DNA of 64,000 nucleotides from an uncultured Bacteroidota bacterium. GTDB lineage: Bacteria > Bacteroidota > Bacteroidia > Bacteroidales > P3. The notes under the pieces are model-generated. The model saw only the letters and a program-made list of their open reading frames with translations. It had not been told where the DNA came from and ran no database searches. The translations under genes and the position numbers were made by a program. Location: assembly GCA_902776365.1 (NCBI GenBank), contig CACYPU010000002.1:195180-259179 (forward strand), given 5' to 3'. Of the stretch, positions 24,353 through 32,759 are shown piece after piece (positions within the stretch are counted from its first letter, which is position 1; each line of letters starts with the position of its first letter).

Positions 24353-25762
24353 ATGAAGAATAAATATTATGACCTGATTGATCAGACTTTTGACTTTCCG
24401 CAGGATGAATTCCGGACGGAGGATGGTGAACTTTATTTTCATGACATACCTTTGATGGAGGTGATTAAACAATATGGCACTCCATTGAAGATTACTTACC
24501 TGCCCAAGATAAGTTCGCAGATACAGCGTGCGAAACGTCTGTTTAACGTGGCTATCGCCAAGACTGACTATCGCGGCACCTATAATTATTGTTATTGTAC
24601 CAAGAGCAGTCATTTTGCTTTCGTGCTCGAAGAGGCACTGAAGAATGATATTAACCTCGAGACATCGTCAGCTTTCGATATCAACCTCATCCAAGAGTTG
24701 CACTCGCAGGGGTTGATAGACAAGGAGAAGGTGATTGTGTGTAACGGATTCAAGAAGGAACAGTATGTGCAGAATATTGTCGATTTGTTTGGAGAAGGGT
24801 TCCATAATGTGATTCCCATTTTGGATAACAAGAACGAATTTAGTTTGCTCGACAGTGTGTTGAGCGAGCAGTCCGAGCAGCCGGAGAGTATGAACCTCGG
24901 CATCCGCATTGCGTCGGAGGAGGAACCGAAGTTCGACTTCTACACCTCGCGCCTGGGTATCCGATACAACGACATTGTGTCGTTCTACGAGGAGCAAATC
25001 AAGCCGAATAGTCGGTTCCGTTTCAAGATGCTGCATTTCTTTATCAACACGGGCATACGCGACACGGCATATTATTGGAACGAGTTGGCGAAGTGTGTCA
25101 ACGTCTACTGCGACTTGAAGCGTGTCTGTCCCGAGCTCGACAGCTTGAATATCGGCGGAGGATTTCCCTCGAAGACCAGTCTGGCGGCCACCTACGACTA
25201 CGAGTACATGGCCGAGGAAATCTTGGCGCAGATCAAGAATATCTGCACGCAGCGGGACGTAGAGGAACCGAATATCTTCACCGAGTTCGGCTCGTTCACC
25301 GTGGGAGAGAGCGGTGCCACACTCTACAGTATCCTCGACCAGAAACAGCAGAACGACCGCGAGCTGTGGTATATGATTGACTCCAGTTTCATCACCACGC
25401 TGCCTGACACCTGGGGTATCAACCAGAGGTTCATCATGCTGCCCATCAACCATTGGGACTGCGAGTATCAGCGGGTGTTTTTGGGAGGCTTGACCTGCGA
25501 CTCGGAGGATTACTACAATGCCGACTCGCATGCCAATGCCATTTTCCTGCCTAAGTTGCAGAAGGACGAGCCGCTCTACATCGGCTTCTTCCACACCGGT
25601 GCCTATCAGGAGAGCATCGGTGGCTATGGCGGCATCCAGCACTGCCTCATTCCTGCGCCGAAGCATGTGATTATCGACAAGGACGAGAATGGCGAATATA
25701 CCACCAAACTTTTTGCCAAGGAGCAGAGCTACAAGTCGATGCTGAAGATTCTAGGATACTAG
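24353..25762 (+). CDS. speA: Biosynthetic arginine decarboxylase (PLP fold III, short form)
   Basis: About 469 residues of an alanine-racemase-fold decarboxylase. Marks are a PLP-lysine region NYCYCTKSSHF, GIRIASEEEPKFDFYTSRLGI, LNIGGGFPS, EFGSFTVGESG and GFFHTGAYQESIGGYGGIQHC, the last holding the active-site Cys-equivalent region. It is shorter than the E. coli SpeA, as is usual in Bacteroidota. It should produce agmatine for polyamine synthesis. ATG at 24353 is preferred over the upstream TTG. It converges tail-to-tail, without a gap, with the sugar-transferase gene. Confidence 0.85.
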   Translation: MKNKYYDLIDQTFDFPQDEFRTEDGELYFHDIPLMEVIKQYGTPLKITYLPKISSQIQRAKRLFNVAIAKTDYRGTYNYCYCTKSSHFAFVLEEALKNDINLETSSAFDINLIQELHSQGLIDKEKVIVCNGFKKEQYVQNIVDLFGEGFHNVIPILDNKNEFSLLDSVLSEQSEQPESMNLGIRIASEEEPKFDFYTSRLGIRYNDIVSFYEEQIKPNSRFRFKMLHFFINTGIRDTAYYWNELAKCVNVYCDLKRVCPELDSLNIGGGFPSKTSLAATYDYEYMAEEILAQIKNICTQRDVEEPNIFTEFGSFTVGESGATLYSILDQKQQNDRELWYMIDSSFITTLPDTWGINQRFIMLPINHWDCEYQRVFLGGLTCDSEDYYNADSHANAIFLPKLQKDEPLYIGFFHTGAYQESIGGYGGIQHCLIPAPKHVIIDKDENGEYTTKLFAKEQSYKSMLKILGY

Positions 25763-27247
25763 TTATTTCCCGCGGCCCTGAAGGATGATTTGTCCCGTAT
25801 AGACCATGATTTTCAAATCGGTGGTCAGGGACATGTTGTCGAGGTAGAGGAGGTCGTAGCGGAGACGCTCGACCATCTCGTCGACATTAGAGGCGTAGCC
25901 ATATTTCACTTGTCCCCAGGAGGTAATGCCGGGTTTGACGCGCTGGAGGAGGAGGTATTCAGGGGCACGTTTCACTATTTGGTCAATGTAGTATTGGCGT
26001 TCGGGACGGGGACCGACGATGGACATGGTGCCACGTAGGACGTTCCAGAACTGGGGAATCTCGTCGAGACGCACCTTGCGCATGAAACGGCCGAAGGGGG
26101 TGATGCGGGGGTCGTCGTCCTTGGAGAGGGCTGGGCCTGACTGCTCGGCATCGACATACATGGAGCGGAATTTGTGCATGCGGAAGGGACGGCCGTGGTA
26201 GCCCACACGTTCCTGGGCGTAGAAAACGGGTCCCGGGGAGGTGCAGCGGACAATGATGGCGGTGATGAGGTAGACGGGGGAGAGGAGAATCATGGCGAGG
26301 AGGGAGAGGAAGATGTCGGCGAGGCGCTTGACGGAGTATTGCCACTCGGCCATGAGGCGGTTGTTGATGACGATGAAGGGAGAGTGGAAGATGGAGTCTT
26401 GCTTGACGGAGCCGATGATGAGGTCGCGGGCGTCGGGGGTGAGCTTGATGATAAGGTCGGCGCAGTAGTTGAGGTGGAGGAGAATGTCGTTGATATGGTC
26501 TTTTTCGGAGTCTTCGACGGCGATGATGACTTCCTCGATATTGTGTTTCTCGACAAGGACGCGGAGGTCGTCGAGGGTGCCGAGGCAAGGCATGACGTTG
26601 TTTAATTGAGAATTGAGAATTGAGAATTGAGAATTATTGTTTGCGTCAGCCGAATTTTCAATTTTCAATTTTCCATTTTCAATTTGTATGTAGCCGATGA
26701 ACTGGTTGCCAGAATAGGTCTCCTGGTTCTCGATGTCGAGGTAGGTGTGGTAGGCTTTGTTGCCTGAGCCGATGAGGAGCGTGGGGAAGCCTATCTGGCG
26801 GGTGTGGACGCGGTGGACGGTCTGGGAAGTGAGGAGGAGGCGCAGGGAGTAGGTGAGGAGGAAGTGGACGCCAAAGAGGAAGAGGAAAGAGAGGTAGTGG
26901 TTGCGCGAAGGACCAACATTGTCGTCGATGAGCAGGAGAAAGAAGATGACGACGGAGCCGATGAGTGTGGCGAGGGCAGTGTCGAGGAGCTCTTTGAGAC
27001 GGGCTTTGCGGAGGACGTCGCGATAGGTGCCTTGGATGGTGTATAATGCGAGCCATCCGATGGGGATGATGCAGAGTCCAAGCCAGAAGTTGGAATCTTC
27101 TAAGATTGAAAGTTGAAAATTGAAAAATGAAAATTGTTCGGTCGTGGGCTCCAGGACAAACTTGCGGAATGTGAAGAGGGCTCCCCAGGAGAGAAGGGCT
27201 GCGAGGAAGTCGCAGAGGATATATTTGAGGGTCTGTTTTTTTTGCAT
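25763..27247 (-). CDS. Undecaprenyl-phosphate sugar-1-phosphate transferase (WcaJ/EpsE-like)
   Basis: A 494-residue initiating enzyme for surface polysaccharide. Four N-terminal helices, a CoA-binding-like cytoplasmic domain, a re-entrant helix near 320-345, then the catalytic bacterial sugar transferase domain: KRLADIFLSLLAMILLSP, FRMHKFRSMYVDAE, RLDEIPQFWNVLRGTMSIVGPRPE and KPGITSWGQVKYGY. The sugar (glucose or galactose) cannot be read. Two AT-rich heptad regions are translated within it: residues ~37-47 (NFQLSILEDSN) and a larger one at ~188-215 (IENGKLKIEN...SQFSILNSQLNN) within the cytoplasmic domain. Confidence 0.92.
   Translation of the reverse strand: MQKKQTLKYILCDFLAALLSWGALFTFRKFVLEPTTEQFSFFNFQLSILEDSNFWLGLCIIPIGWLALYTIQGTYRDVLRKARLKELLDTALATLIGSVVIFFLLLIDDNVGPSRNHYLSFLFLFGVHFLLTYSLRLLLTSQTVHRVHTRQIGFPTLLIGSGNKAYHTYLDIENQETYSGNQFIGYIQIENGKLKIENSADANNNSQFSILNSQLNNVMPCLGTLDDLRVLVEKHNIEEVIIAVEDSEKDHINDILLHLNYCADLIIKLTPDARDLIIGSVKQDSIFHSPFIVINNRLMAEWQYSVKRLADIFLSLLAMILLSPVYLITAIIVRCTSPGPVFYAQERVGYHGRPFRMHKFRSMYVDAEQSGPALSKDDDPRITPFGRFMRKVRLDEIPQFWNVLRGTMSIVGPRPERQYYIDQIVKRAPEYLLLQRVKPGITSWGQVKYGYASNVDEMVERLRYDLLYLDNMSLTTDLKIMVYTGQIILQGRGK
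26604..26687 (-). repeat. Paired 7-bp tandem arrays inside the sugar-transferase gene
   Basis: Two five-unit arrays: plus-strand AATTGAG x4 plus AATTATT (26604-26638), and AATTTTC x3, CATTTTC, AATTTGT (26653-26687), separated by 14 bp. The two are in opposite sense, so they form an imperfect inverted pair. They add about 28 codons in frame. Confidence 0.85.
27104..27138 (-). repeat. 7-bp tandem array near the sugar-transferase N-terminus
   Basis: Plus-strand units GATTGAA, AGTTGAA, AATTGAA, AAATGAA, AATTGTT; encodes the loop between the first two helices. Confidence 0.75.
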
Positions 27248-27264
27248 GGCTGGGTGGAGGGGTT

Positions 27265-28227
27265 CTAAAGAACGCTTGCGGTGGTAATTAGTTTCACGTT
27301 GTCGATGCGGACGTCGCCTTCTTCTCCGTAGGGGTTGAGGGCGGCGAAGGAGAGTTTGAATGAGGGATTGTGGTTGAACCAGGACCAGGTGCGGCCGAGG
27401 TTGATATAGAGGTGCTGCCAGTGGGAGGAAGGGTAGACGACCATGACGCGTTGTTTGTCGGTGGCGCCGCCGGAGCTATAGGCCGACTCCATGTAGACTT
27501 CGAAGCGTATGTCGGAGCGGGAGTCGAGTTCAAGATAGACGGCACGGTTGGGGTCGGAGACATAGAAGTCAGTCTTGATGGCGAAGGGGACGTTGGAGAC
27601 GCTGTCGGGAACATGGACGGAGGCGTAGCCTTGGCCGGTGCAGGCTTCAGCGGCAGCGTACTTGTGCCATGTGATGGAGTCGAAGAGGGTGGAGAGCTCG
27701 GTGGGTTCGAAGGGCTCGAACATTTGCATGTCGGAGAGGGTGAGGGTATAGGAGGTGGAGAGGGTGTCGAAGCGGAGGGTGTCGCCGATGGTGAGTGTCT
27801 GACTGTTGATACGGATGGGTTTGTAGAAGGTGTAATAGGGGAGGGTGCCGGAGATGCCGCTTTGTTTGACTGCAGGATAGAACTCGAAGTAGTCGACCTC
27901 GCCGTTGTAGAGTACTGGAACTGTAAAGGGCATCTGGAAGAGACCTATGGAATCGAGTTTGGAGGTTTCAGGATAGTGAGCAACCACGTAGCAGGCTACG
28001 ATGTCGGAGGTGTAGAAGCCAGGGTCGAGGGAGATGGGGTTAGAGGAGGTGGGGACGACCTTGATGGCGTCGACATGGATGAACGAGGGCGGGACGAAAT
28101 CCTCGTCGTCGGTGCAGGAGCAGAAGAGGAGTGTAAGGAGTGCTGCAAGCAGCAGGGAGTGAGAGGGAGTGAAAGGGAGTGAGAGGGAGTGAAAGGACAA
28201 ATGCTTTCTATGGTGGGTATTTTTCAT
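27265..28227 (-). CDS. Exported lipoprotein of unknown function, beta-sandwich-like
   Basis: A 320-residue lipoprotein (lipobox TLLFCSC near residue 37). The mature part is rich in beta strands: a first half of ~130 residues and a second with AIKTDFYVSDPNRAVYLELD, HWQHLYINLGRTWSWFNH and DVRIDNVKLIT, which resembles carbohydrate-binding jelly-roll domains of Bacteroidota surface lipoproteins. No catalytic motif is seen. The n-region of its signal peptide is encoded by a 10-bp repeat. It lies 17 nt upstream of the sugar-transferase gene on the same strand. Confidence 0.6.
   Translation of the reverse strand: MKNTHHRKHLSFHSLSLPFTPSHSLLLAALLTLLFCSCTDDEDFVPPSFIHVDAIKVVPTSSNPISLDPGFYTSDIVACYVVAHYPETSKLDSIGLFQMPFTVPVLYNGEVDYFEFYPAVKQSGISGTLPYYTFYKPIRINSQTLTIGDTLRFDTLSTSYTLTLSDMQMFEPFEPTELSTLFDSITWHKYAAAEACTGQGYASVHVPDSVSNVPFAIKTDFYVSDPNRAVYLELDSRSDIRFEVYMESAYSSGGATDKQRVMVVYPSSHWQHLYINLGRTWSWFNHNPSFKLSFAALNPYGEEGDVRIDNVKLITTASVL
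28151..28203 (-). repeat. 10-bp tandem repeat in a second lipoprotein signal peptide
   Basis: Plus-strand unit GAGAGGGAGT (four to five copies with A/G changes), then AAAGGACAAATG. Homologous in unit, order and boundary to 1941-1991, but read in another frame. Confidence 0.85.
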
Positions 28228-28277
28228 GCCGTTTATTTTTCAATTATAGCATAATAACGCGCGCGAATCATTTTTAT

Positions 28278-28308
28278 TTTGTCGTCTCGTTTTTTTTGTG
28301 TATTTTTG
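28278..28308 (+). promoter_or_regulatory. Promoter of the GHKL ATPase-phosphoesterase pair
   Basis: TTTG, 19-nt spacer, TATTTTTG. From GTGTATTTTTGCATTT onward the sequence is nearly the same as the promoter-leader at 40861-40929. Confidence 0.85.
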
Positions 28309-28317
28309 CATTTTATT

Positions 28318-28346
28318 AAGTCAAAAAGTCAAAAGTCTAAAAGTGA
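28318..28346 (+). repeat. 7/8-bp tandem array in the leader of the GHKL gene
   Basis: Units AAGTCAA, AAAGTCAA, AAGTCTA, AAAGTGA directly before the start codon. A related leader occurs at 40901 and a short one at 42361. Confidence 0.65.
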
Positions 28347-28350
28347 CAAT

Positions 28351-28899
28351 ATGAAAGAACTGGCGATGCATGTCTATGACCTGATGGAGAATTCCACGGC
28401 GGCGAATGCAAAAGATGTGAAACTGACGATAGTGGACAGCTTGAAGAACAACGACTTCCACTTCACTATAGAGGACAACGGCAAAGGTATGAGCCCTGAG
28501 TTCCTGGCTAAGGTGACGGATCCCTATACCACCAGCCGCACCACGCGCAAGGTGGGTCTGGGATTGCCGCTCATCAAAATGAACACCGAGAAGTGTGGCG
28601 GCGGCATGAAGCTGACCTCCGAGGTGGGTGTGGGCACACGGCTCGAATTCTGGTTCGAGCACAACAACTGGGACCGTCCGCCGATGGGCGACTTGCCGGG
28701 GACTCTGGTGATGCTGCTTTCGGCGCATGAGGATATCCACTTCGTCATCACCTACCGCACCGACGAAGACGAGTTTGTGCTCGATACCGACGAGCTAAAG
28801 GAGGCTCTCGACGGTATGTCGATGAACGACATCCATATCATGAATTACCTCAAGGAGATGGTGGCGGAGAACCTCAAGGAAATCCACGCGAACGAATGA
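28351..28899 (+). CDS. GHKL-type ATP-binding protein (HATPase_c)
   Basis: A 182-residue protein with a stand-alone GHKL ATPase fold: N box DLMENSTAANAKDVKL, G1 DNGKGM, and G2 TTRKVGLGLPLIKMN. There is no sensor, dimerisation or His-kinase phospho-acceptor domain. The ~80 C-terminal residues are acidic and unfamiliar. Similar small ATPases accompany hydrogenase or serine-kinase/anti-sigma genes in anaerobes, but no such partner is near. The ATG at 28351 follows a repeat leader. It is coupled by ATGA overlap to the phosphoesterase gene. Confidence 0.8.
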   Translation: MKELAMHVYDLMENSTAANAKDVKLTIVDSLKNNDFHFTIEDNGKGMSPEFLAKVTDPYTTSRTTRKVGLGLPLIKMNTEKCGGGMKLTSEVGVGTRLEFWFEHNNWDRPPMGDLPGTLVMLLSAHEDIHFVITYRTDEDEFVLDTDELKEALDGMSMNDIHIMNYLKEMVAENLKEIHANE

Positions 28900-29384
28900 A
28901 ACGCATAGGAGTTTTGTCGGATACGCACGGCTATGTGGCGCCGCAGATTTTTGATTTCTTTAAGGACTGCGACGAGTTGTGGCATGCCGGTGACATGGGC
29001 CCCGGAGTCCTGGAGGAGTTGCGGGCATGGAAACCTGTCCGTGCTGTTTGGGGCAACTGCGATAGTTTCAGTTTGCACTATGAACTCGAGGAACGCGCTT
29101 TCTTCGAGGTGGAGGGGCTGCGGGTGCTGATGACGCATATCGGCGGTTACCCCGGCCACTATCCCCATGAGCTGCAGCGGCCGCTAGAACTAGCGAAACC
29201 CGACATTTTCGTTTGTGGTCACAGCCACATTCTCCGTGTGATGTATGACAAGGACTACAACTTCCTGCATATCAATCCCGGCGCTGCGGGACGGCAGGGC
29301 TTTCATCGCGTAGCGACATTGGTGCGTTTTGTCATTGACGGCACCCCGAAGGAGATGGAAATACTCGATTTCCAGAAATTATAA
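28896..29384 (+). CDS. YfcE/MJ0936-type metallophosphoesterase
   Basis: A 162-residue calcineurin-like phosphodiesterase. All metal motifs are present: GVLSDTHG, HAGDMG, WGNCD, MTHIGG and CGHSH, with NPGAAGRQG at the end. Members hydrolyse phosphodiesters in vitro; the natural substrate is unknown. It overlaps the preceding ATPase gene by 4 nt. Confidence 0.93.
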   Translation: MKRIGVLSDTHGYVAPQIFDFFKDCDELWHAGDMGPGVLEELRAWKPVRAVWGNCDSFSLHYELEERAFFEVEGLRVLMTHIGGYPGHYPHELQRPLELAKPDIFVCGHSHILRVMYDKDYNFLHINPGAAGRQGFHRVATLVRFVIDGTPKEMEILDFQKL

Positions 29385-29390
29385 CAGCGG

Positions 29391-30287
29391 CTATCTTTGT
29401 TTTGTTGTTTTTCCTTGTGCGATGATGACGCCGGAGATGACGACTATCATTCCGATGAGGTGGATCCAGTTGAAGGATTCCTGTCCGATGACTAGTGCGG
29501 CGATGAGGGAGAAGACTGGGATGGCGTTGTTAAAGATGCATGCCTCGGAAGCTCCGAGGTTTCGAACACCGTAGTTGTAGCCTGCATAGGCTAGGGTGGA
29601 GCAGAAAAGTCCTAGGACGAGGAGAAGGAGGAGCATCTTGGGGCTCCACGAAAGCAGGTGCAGCTCAGCACTATCGAAAGTGAGCATAAGTGGCAGGAAG
29701 TAAATGAGTCCTATGACGTTCTGCCAGGTGGTGATTACCAAAGGGTTGTACCGTTTCACGATTTTGACGAGGAGCATGGTGTAGACCACTGCAATGACCA
29801 CGGCTCCCGAGAGGTAAGCCAGCCCGGCGAAGCTGCCCGATAGCCCTTCTCCACCGATGAGCAACACACCCACACCTGCCAGCGATAGGACTACGCCGAC
29901 GATGAGCGGCAGGCTGATGCGTTGGCGGTAGACCAGCCACATGCCAAAAGGCACGAAAAGAGGTATGGTGGCAATGATGACCGAGGCCAGCGAACCGCTG
30001 ACGAGTTTCACCCCGTTGGTCTCGCAGAGGTGATAGATGAAAGGCTCGCAGAGAGCAAGGAGGAGAAACCATTTGAGGTCTTGGCGTTGTATGCGTTGCA
30101 GACGCCGTGTCAGAGCCAGAGCGGGCAACATGACGAGGGTGGCAATGGCTAGCCGAATGGTGATGAGGATGGTGACAGTCATGTGCTCCTCACTGAGGAA
30201 GAGTTCCTTGGTCATGATGAAGCTCACCCCCCAGAAGATGGTGCTCAGCACTAGCAGAATATATGTCAGAGTTCTCCCTTTAACCAT
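29391..30287 (-). CDS. EamA-family (DMT) transporter
   Basis: A 298-residue membrane protein of ten helices arranged as two EamA repeats of five (a first repeat ending near 145, a second starting near 150). It probably exports a metabolite such as an amino acid, but the substrate cannot be inferred. The start is at the edge of a heptad array (CATTWAT units). Confidence 0.9.
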   Translation of the reverse strand: MVKGRTLTYILLVLSTIFWGVSFIMTKELFLSEEHMTVTILITIRLAIATLVMLPALALTRRLQRIQRQDLKWFLLLALCEPFIYHLCETNGVKLVSGSLASVIIATIPLFVPFGMWLVYRQRISLPLIVGVVLSLAGVGVLLIGGEGLSGSFAGLAYLSGAVVIAVVYTMLLVKIVKRYNPLVITTWQNVIGLIYFLPLMLTFDSAELHLLSWSPKMLLLLLVLGLFCSTLAYAGYNYGVRNLGASEACIFNNAIPVFSLIAALVIGQESFNWIHLIGMIVVISGVIIAQGKTTKQR

Positions 30288-30312
30288 TTATCATTAATCA
30301 TTAACCATTACT
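30285..30312. repeat. 7-bp tandem array between the EamA and TamA-like genes
   Basis: Units CATTTAT, CATTAAT, CATTAAC, CATTACT. It joins the EamA start region with the stop of the barrel gene. Confidence 0.7.
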
Positions 30313-32749
30313 AGAAGGGGTAGTTGATGGCGAAGTTGGTGACGAACTGTGAGAAACTCCAGTGGGGCGGACGCCAGCGGAGCGATTCCTCGAAGCCCGG
30401 GTCGTAGAGCGGAATGGCGAAGTCGAGGCGGAGGGTGGCTACGGAGACGTTGGCACGGAGGCCGAGGCCGATGCCGACAGCAATCTCCTTAAAGAAGTCT
30501 TTCCATTTGAATTCACCTCCAGGGTAGATGTCGGAGGGGTTGAAGAGCCACACGTTGCCCATGTCGGCGAAGATAGCACCTTCGAAGATGCTGAAGATGG
30601 GGAATCGTTCTTCGAGATTGATGACGAGTTGGAGGTCGCCGACGCGTTCGAGTTCGAAGATTTCGCCGGGGTTGTAGCTTCCGGGACCTAGGCGTCGGAG
30701 CTGCCAGGCACGCATGGTGTTGGGGCCGCCGCCATAGAAGCTTTTTTCGTAGGGCATGTCCATGGAGTTGCCGTAGGGGATACCGATGCCGAGAATGCAG
30801 CGGGTGACAAAGGTATTCTGGGAGGCATGGTAGTGGTAGCGTGTGTATTCTCCCATGAGACGGACATATTGAGAGAAGGGGACGTCGAAGAACATGCGGA
30901 CGCCGTTGCTGTCGACATTGCCGTCGACGAGATGGCTGTAGGCGTTGAGGAGGTTGCCAGCGCTTTCGGCTGAGAGGCGGTAGACGGAGAAGTCTCGTCG
31001 GAGGCCGAATTGCTGGGTGGAGTAGGAGAAGTCGTAGCGTGCGGCCATGATGTAGTGGTCGCTGTATTGGTATTTTGTGCGGAAGTAGTTCTCCAAGGTG
31101 ACAACGCGGAAAATGAAGTCGTTGTCAAGGTTGAGGATGCGTACGAAGGTGAGGTCGATGGGAGTGAGTTGGTGCTGGGCGGTACGGCTATTGGTGAAGC
31201 CGGTGCCGATTCGCTGGGTCCATGAGTAGCCGAAGGAGGTATTGGCGATGACGCGTTCAAACCAGTAGCGGTACTGGTAGCTGCCGCCAATGGAGATAAG
31301 TGTGTGGGGACGAGTGCGTTGCCATGAGACGAGAGAGGAGAAGGGCATGAGGAACTCCGGCATGTCGAGAGAGGCGTCGAGGCCGACCTCGAAGGCGTTG
31401 AAGTTGTCGTAGAAACCGCTGTTGCCATTCGACCCACGGAAGATGAGTTTGGGGAGTTCTAGGAGTAGTGAACTCTTGACTTTCAGCAGTTCGGCGCCGC
31501 CGAAGAGGTTTTTGTGCTGGTATTCAAGGGCTGTCTCGAAGCCGAGGTTGCCGTTGGAGAAGAAATTGCCGCTGCTGTCGCTAGTGCCGATGGGCGAGGC
31601 ATTGGTGAGTTCGAGTGAGAGTGACAGTTTCTGCTGTGTGGTGTTGATGAGTCGCACATGGGCGTCGACGAGTGGCAGGCTGTCGGAGGAGAAGGGTGAT
31701 TCGCTGAATTCGACGTTGATGTATTTGAAATTGCGCAGGTTGAGTAACGAGGAATAGGTGTTGCTGATGTAGCGTGGACGATAGGTCATGCCGGGGAAGA
31801 GCATCATGGCGCGGCTGATGGTCAGCGGGTTGATGGTCATGGGTTTGTCGTAGATGAACTGGTAGTCGAAGTTGCGGTTGATACCGGAATAGTTGTATAT
31901 GAGGGTGTCGTAGTTCGACTCATGGGATCGGAGACCTGCCGTACTGTTAGGGTAGACGTAGATATTGTTGATGTGGTAGACGCGGAGGTTGCGGCTGTCG
32001 ACATGCACGTCAATGGAGAGTTTGCGCGGATTGTAGGTGGTGTCGACAACGAAGGTGATGTTTTCAGGCGAGGCGTGATAGTAGCCTTCTTCGCGGAGAT
32101 TGTTGGCGATGCGGCTGCGTTCGGCGGCGATGTTCTCCTGATCGTAGGCGTCGCCAGGTTTCAAAGGAGAAGATTCCTGCCACTGCTCGAGGAGGCGCAG
32201 TACGGTGTCGTTGTCGCAGAAGTATTTCACATCGTCGATAAAGTAGCGCTGGGTGGCTGTGATGTGGTAGGCGATGGAAATCTTGCGGTTTTCGAGTTTT
32301 ATGGTGTCGAAGGTGACGGAGGAGTTGAAGCAGCCCTTGGATTCAAGCAGATTCTGCAACTGAAGGGCGGTACGCTGGGCCTTGCTTTCGTCGTAGATGA
32401 CAGGGGCTTGTCCGATATTGCGCCAGTAGTCTCCCCAGAAGGAACTGTCGGTGGGACTGGCGATACAGTATATCCACATTCCAACGGTCATGTTTTTCAT
32501 TCCTAATAATTTGGAGTTTGGACGTTGGAGGTGGTAGTTCTGTGATTTTTTGAGAGCTTCGGTCACCTCAAGGGGGACGTCGCTACTGTCGGCCATGACG
32601 ACAGTTTGTTCGGTGTAGTGGAGCAGGCTTTCGCCCTCGCCGAGGTATTTGTTGGCGCTGCAGGAAGTTAATAATATGAAAAATGAAAAATGGAAAATGA
32701 ATATCAGGCTGACGCAGACGGTTCTGCGCAACCAGCGAGAATTATTCAT
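30311..32749 (-). CDS. BamA/TamA-family outer-membrane assembly protein (TamL-like)
   Basis: An ~812-residue protein: signal peptide with a possible lipobox (FFILLTSC), POTRA-like repeats over roughly residues 100-320, and a C-terminal 16-strand Omp85 barrel ending in TNFAINYPF. The conserved loop-6-type motif appears as GGPNTMRAWQLRRLGPGSY. The lipidated N-terminus fits TamL of Bacteroidota. It is predicted to insert proteins or lipids in the outer membrane. ATG at 32749 is chosen. It follows waaA by 10 nt. Confidence 0.88.
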   Translation of the reverse strand: MNNSRWLRRTVCVSLIFIFHFSFFILLTSCSANKYLGEGESLLHYTEQTVVMADSSDVPLEVTEALKKSQNYHLQRPNSKLLGMKNMTVGMWIYCIASPTDSSFWGDYWRNIGQAPVIYDESKAQRTALQLQNLLESKGCFNSSVTFDTIKLENRKISIAYHITATQRYFIDDVKYFCDNDTVLRLLEQWQESSPLKPGDAYDQENIAAERSRIANNLREEGYYHASPENITFVVDTTYNPRKLSIDVHVDSRNLRVYHINNIYVYPNSTAGLRSHESNYDTLIYNYSGINRNFDYQFIYDKPMTINPLTISRAMMLFPGMTYRPRYISNTYSSLLNLRNFKYINVEFSESPFSSDSLPLVDAHVRLINTTQQKLSLSLELTNASPIGTSDSSGNFFSNGNLGFETALEYQHKNLFGGAELLKVKSSLLLELPKLIFRGSNGNSGFYDNFNAFEVGLDASLDMPEFLMPFSSLVSWQRTRPHTLISIGGSYQYRYWFERVIANTSFGYSWTQRIGTGFTNSRTAQHQLTPIDLTFVRILNLDNDFIFRVVTLENYFRTKYQYSDHYIMAARYDFSYSTQQFGLRRDFSVYRLSAESAGNLLNAYSHLVDGNVDSNGVRMFFDVPFSQYVRLMGEYTRYHYHASQNTFVTRCILGIGIPYGNSMDMPYEKSFYGGGPNTMRAWQLRRLGPGSYNPGEIFELERVGDLQLVINLEERFPIFSIFEGAIFADMGNVWLFNPSDIYPGGEFKWKDFFKEIAVGIGLGLRANVSVATLRLDFAIPLYDPGFEESLRWRPPHWSFSQFVTNFAINYPF
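32676..32703 (-). repeat. 7-bp tandem array in the TamL-like signal peptide
   Basis: Plus-strand units ATGAAAA, ATGAAAA, ATGGAAA, ATGAATA; encodes the hydrophobic IFIFHFSFF. Confidence 0.75.
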
Positions 32750-32759
32750 TATGGATTTT

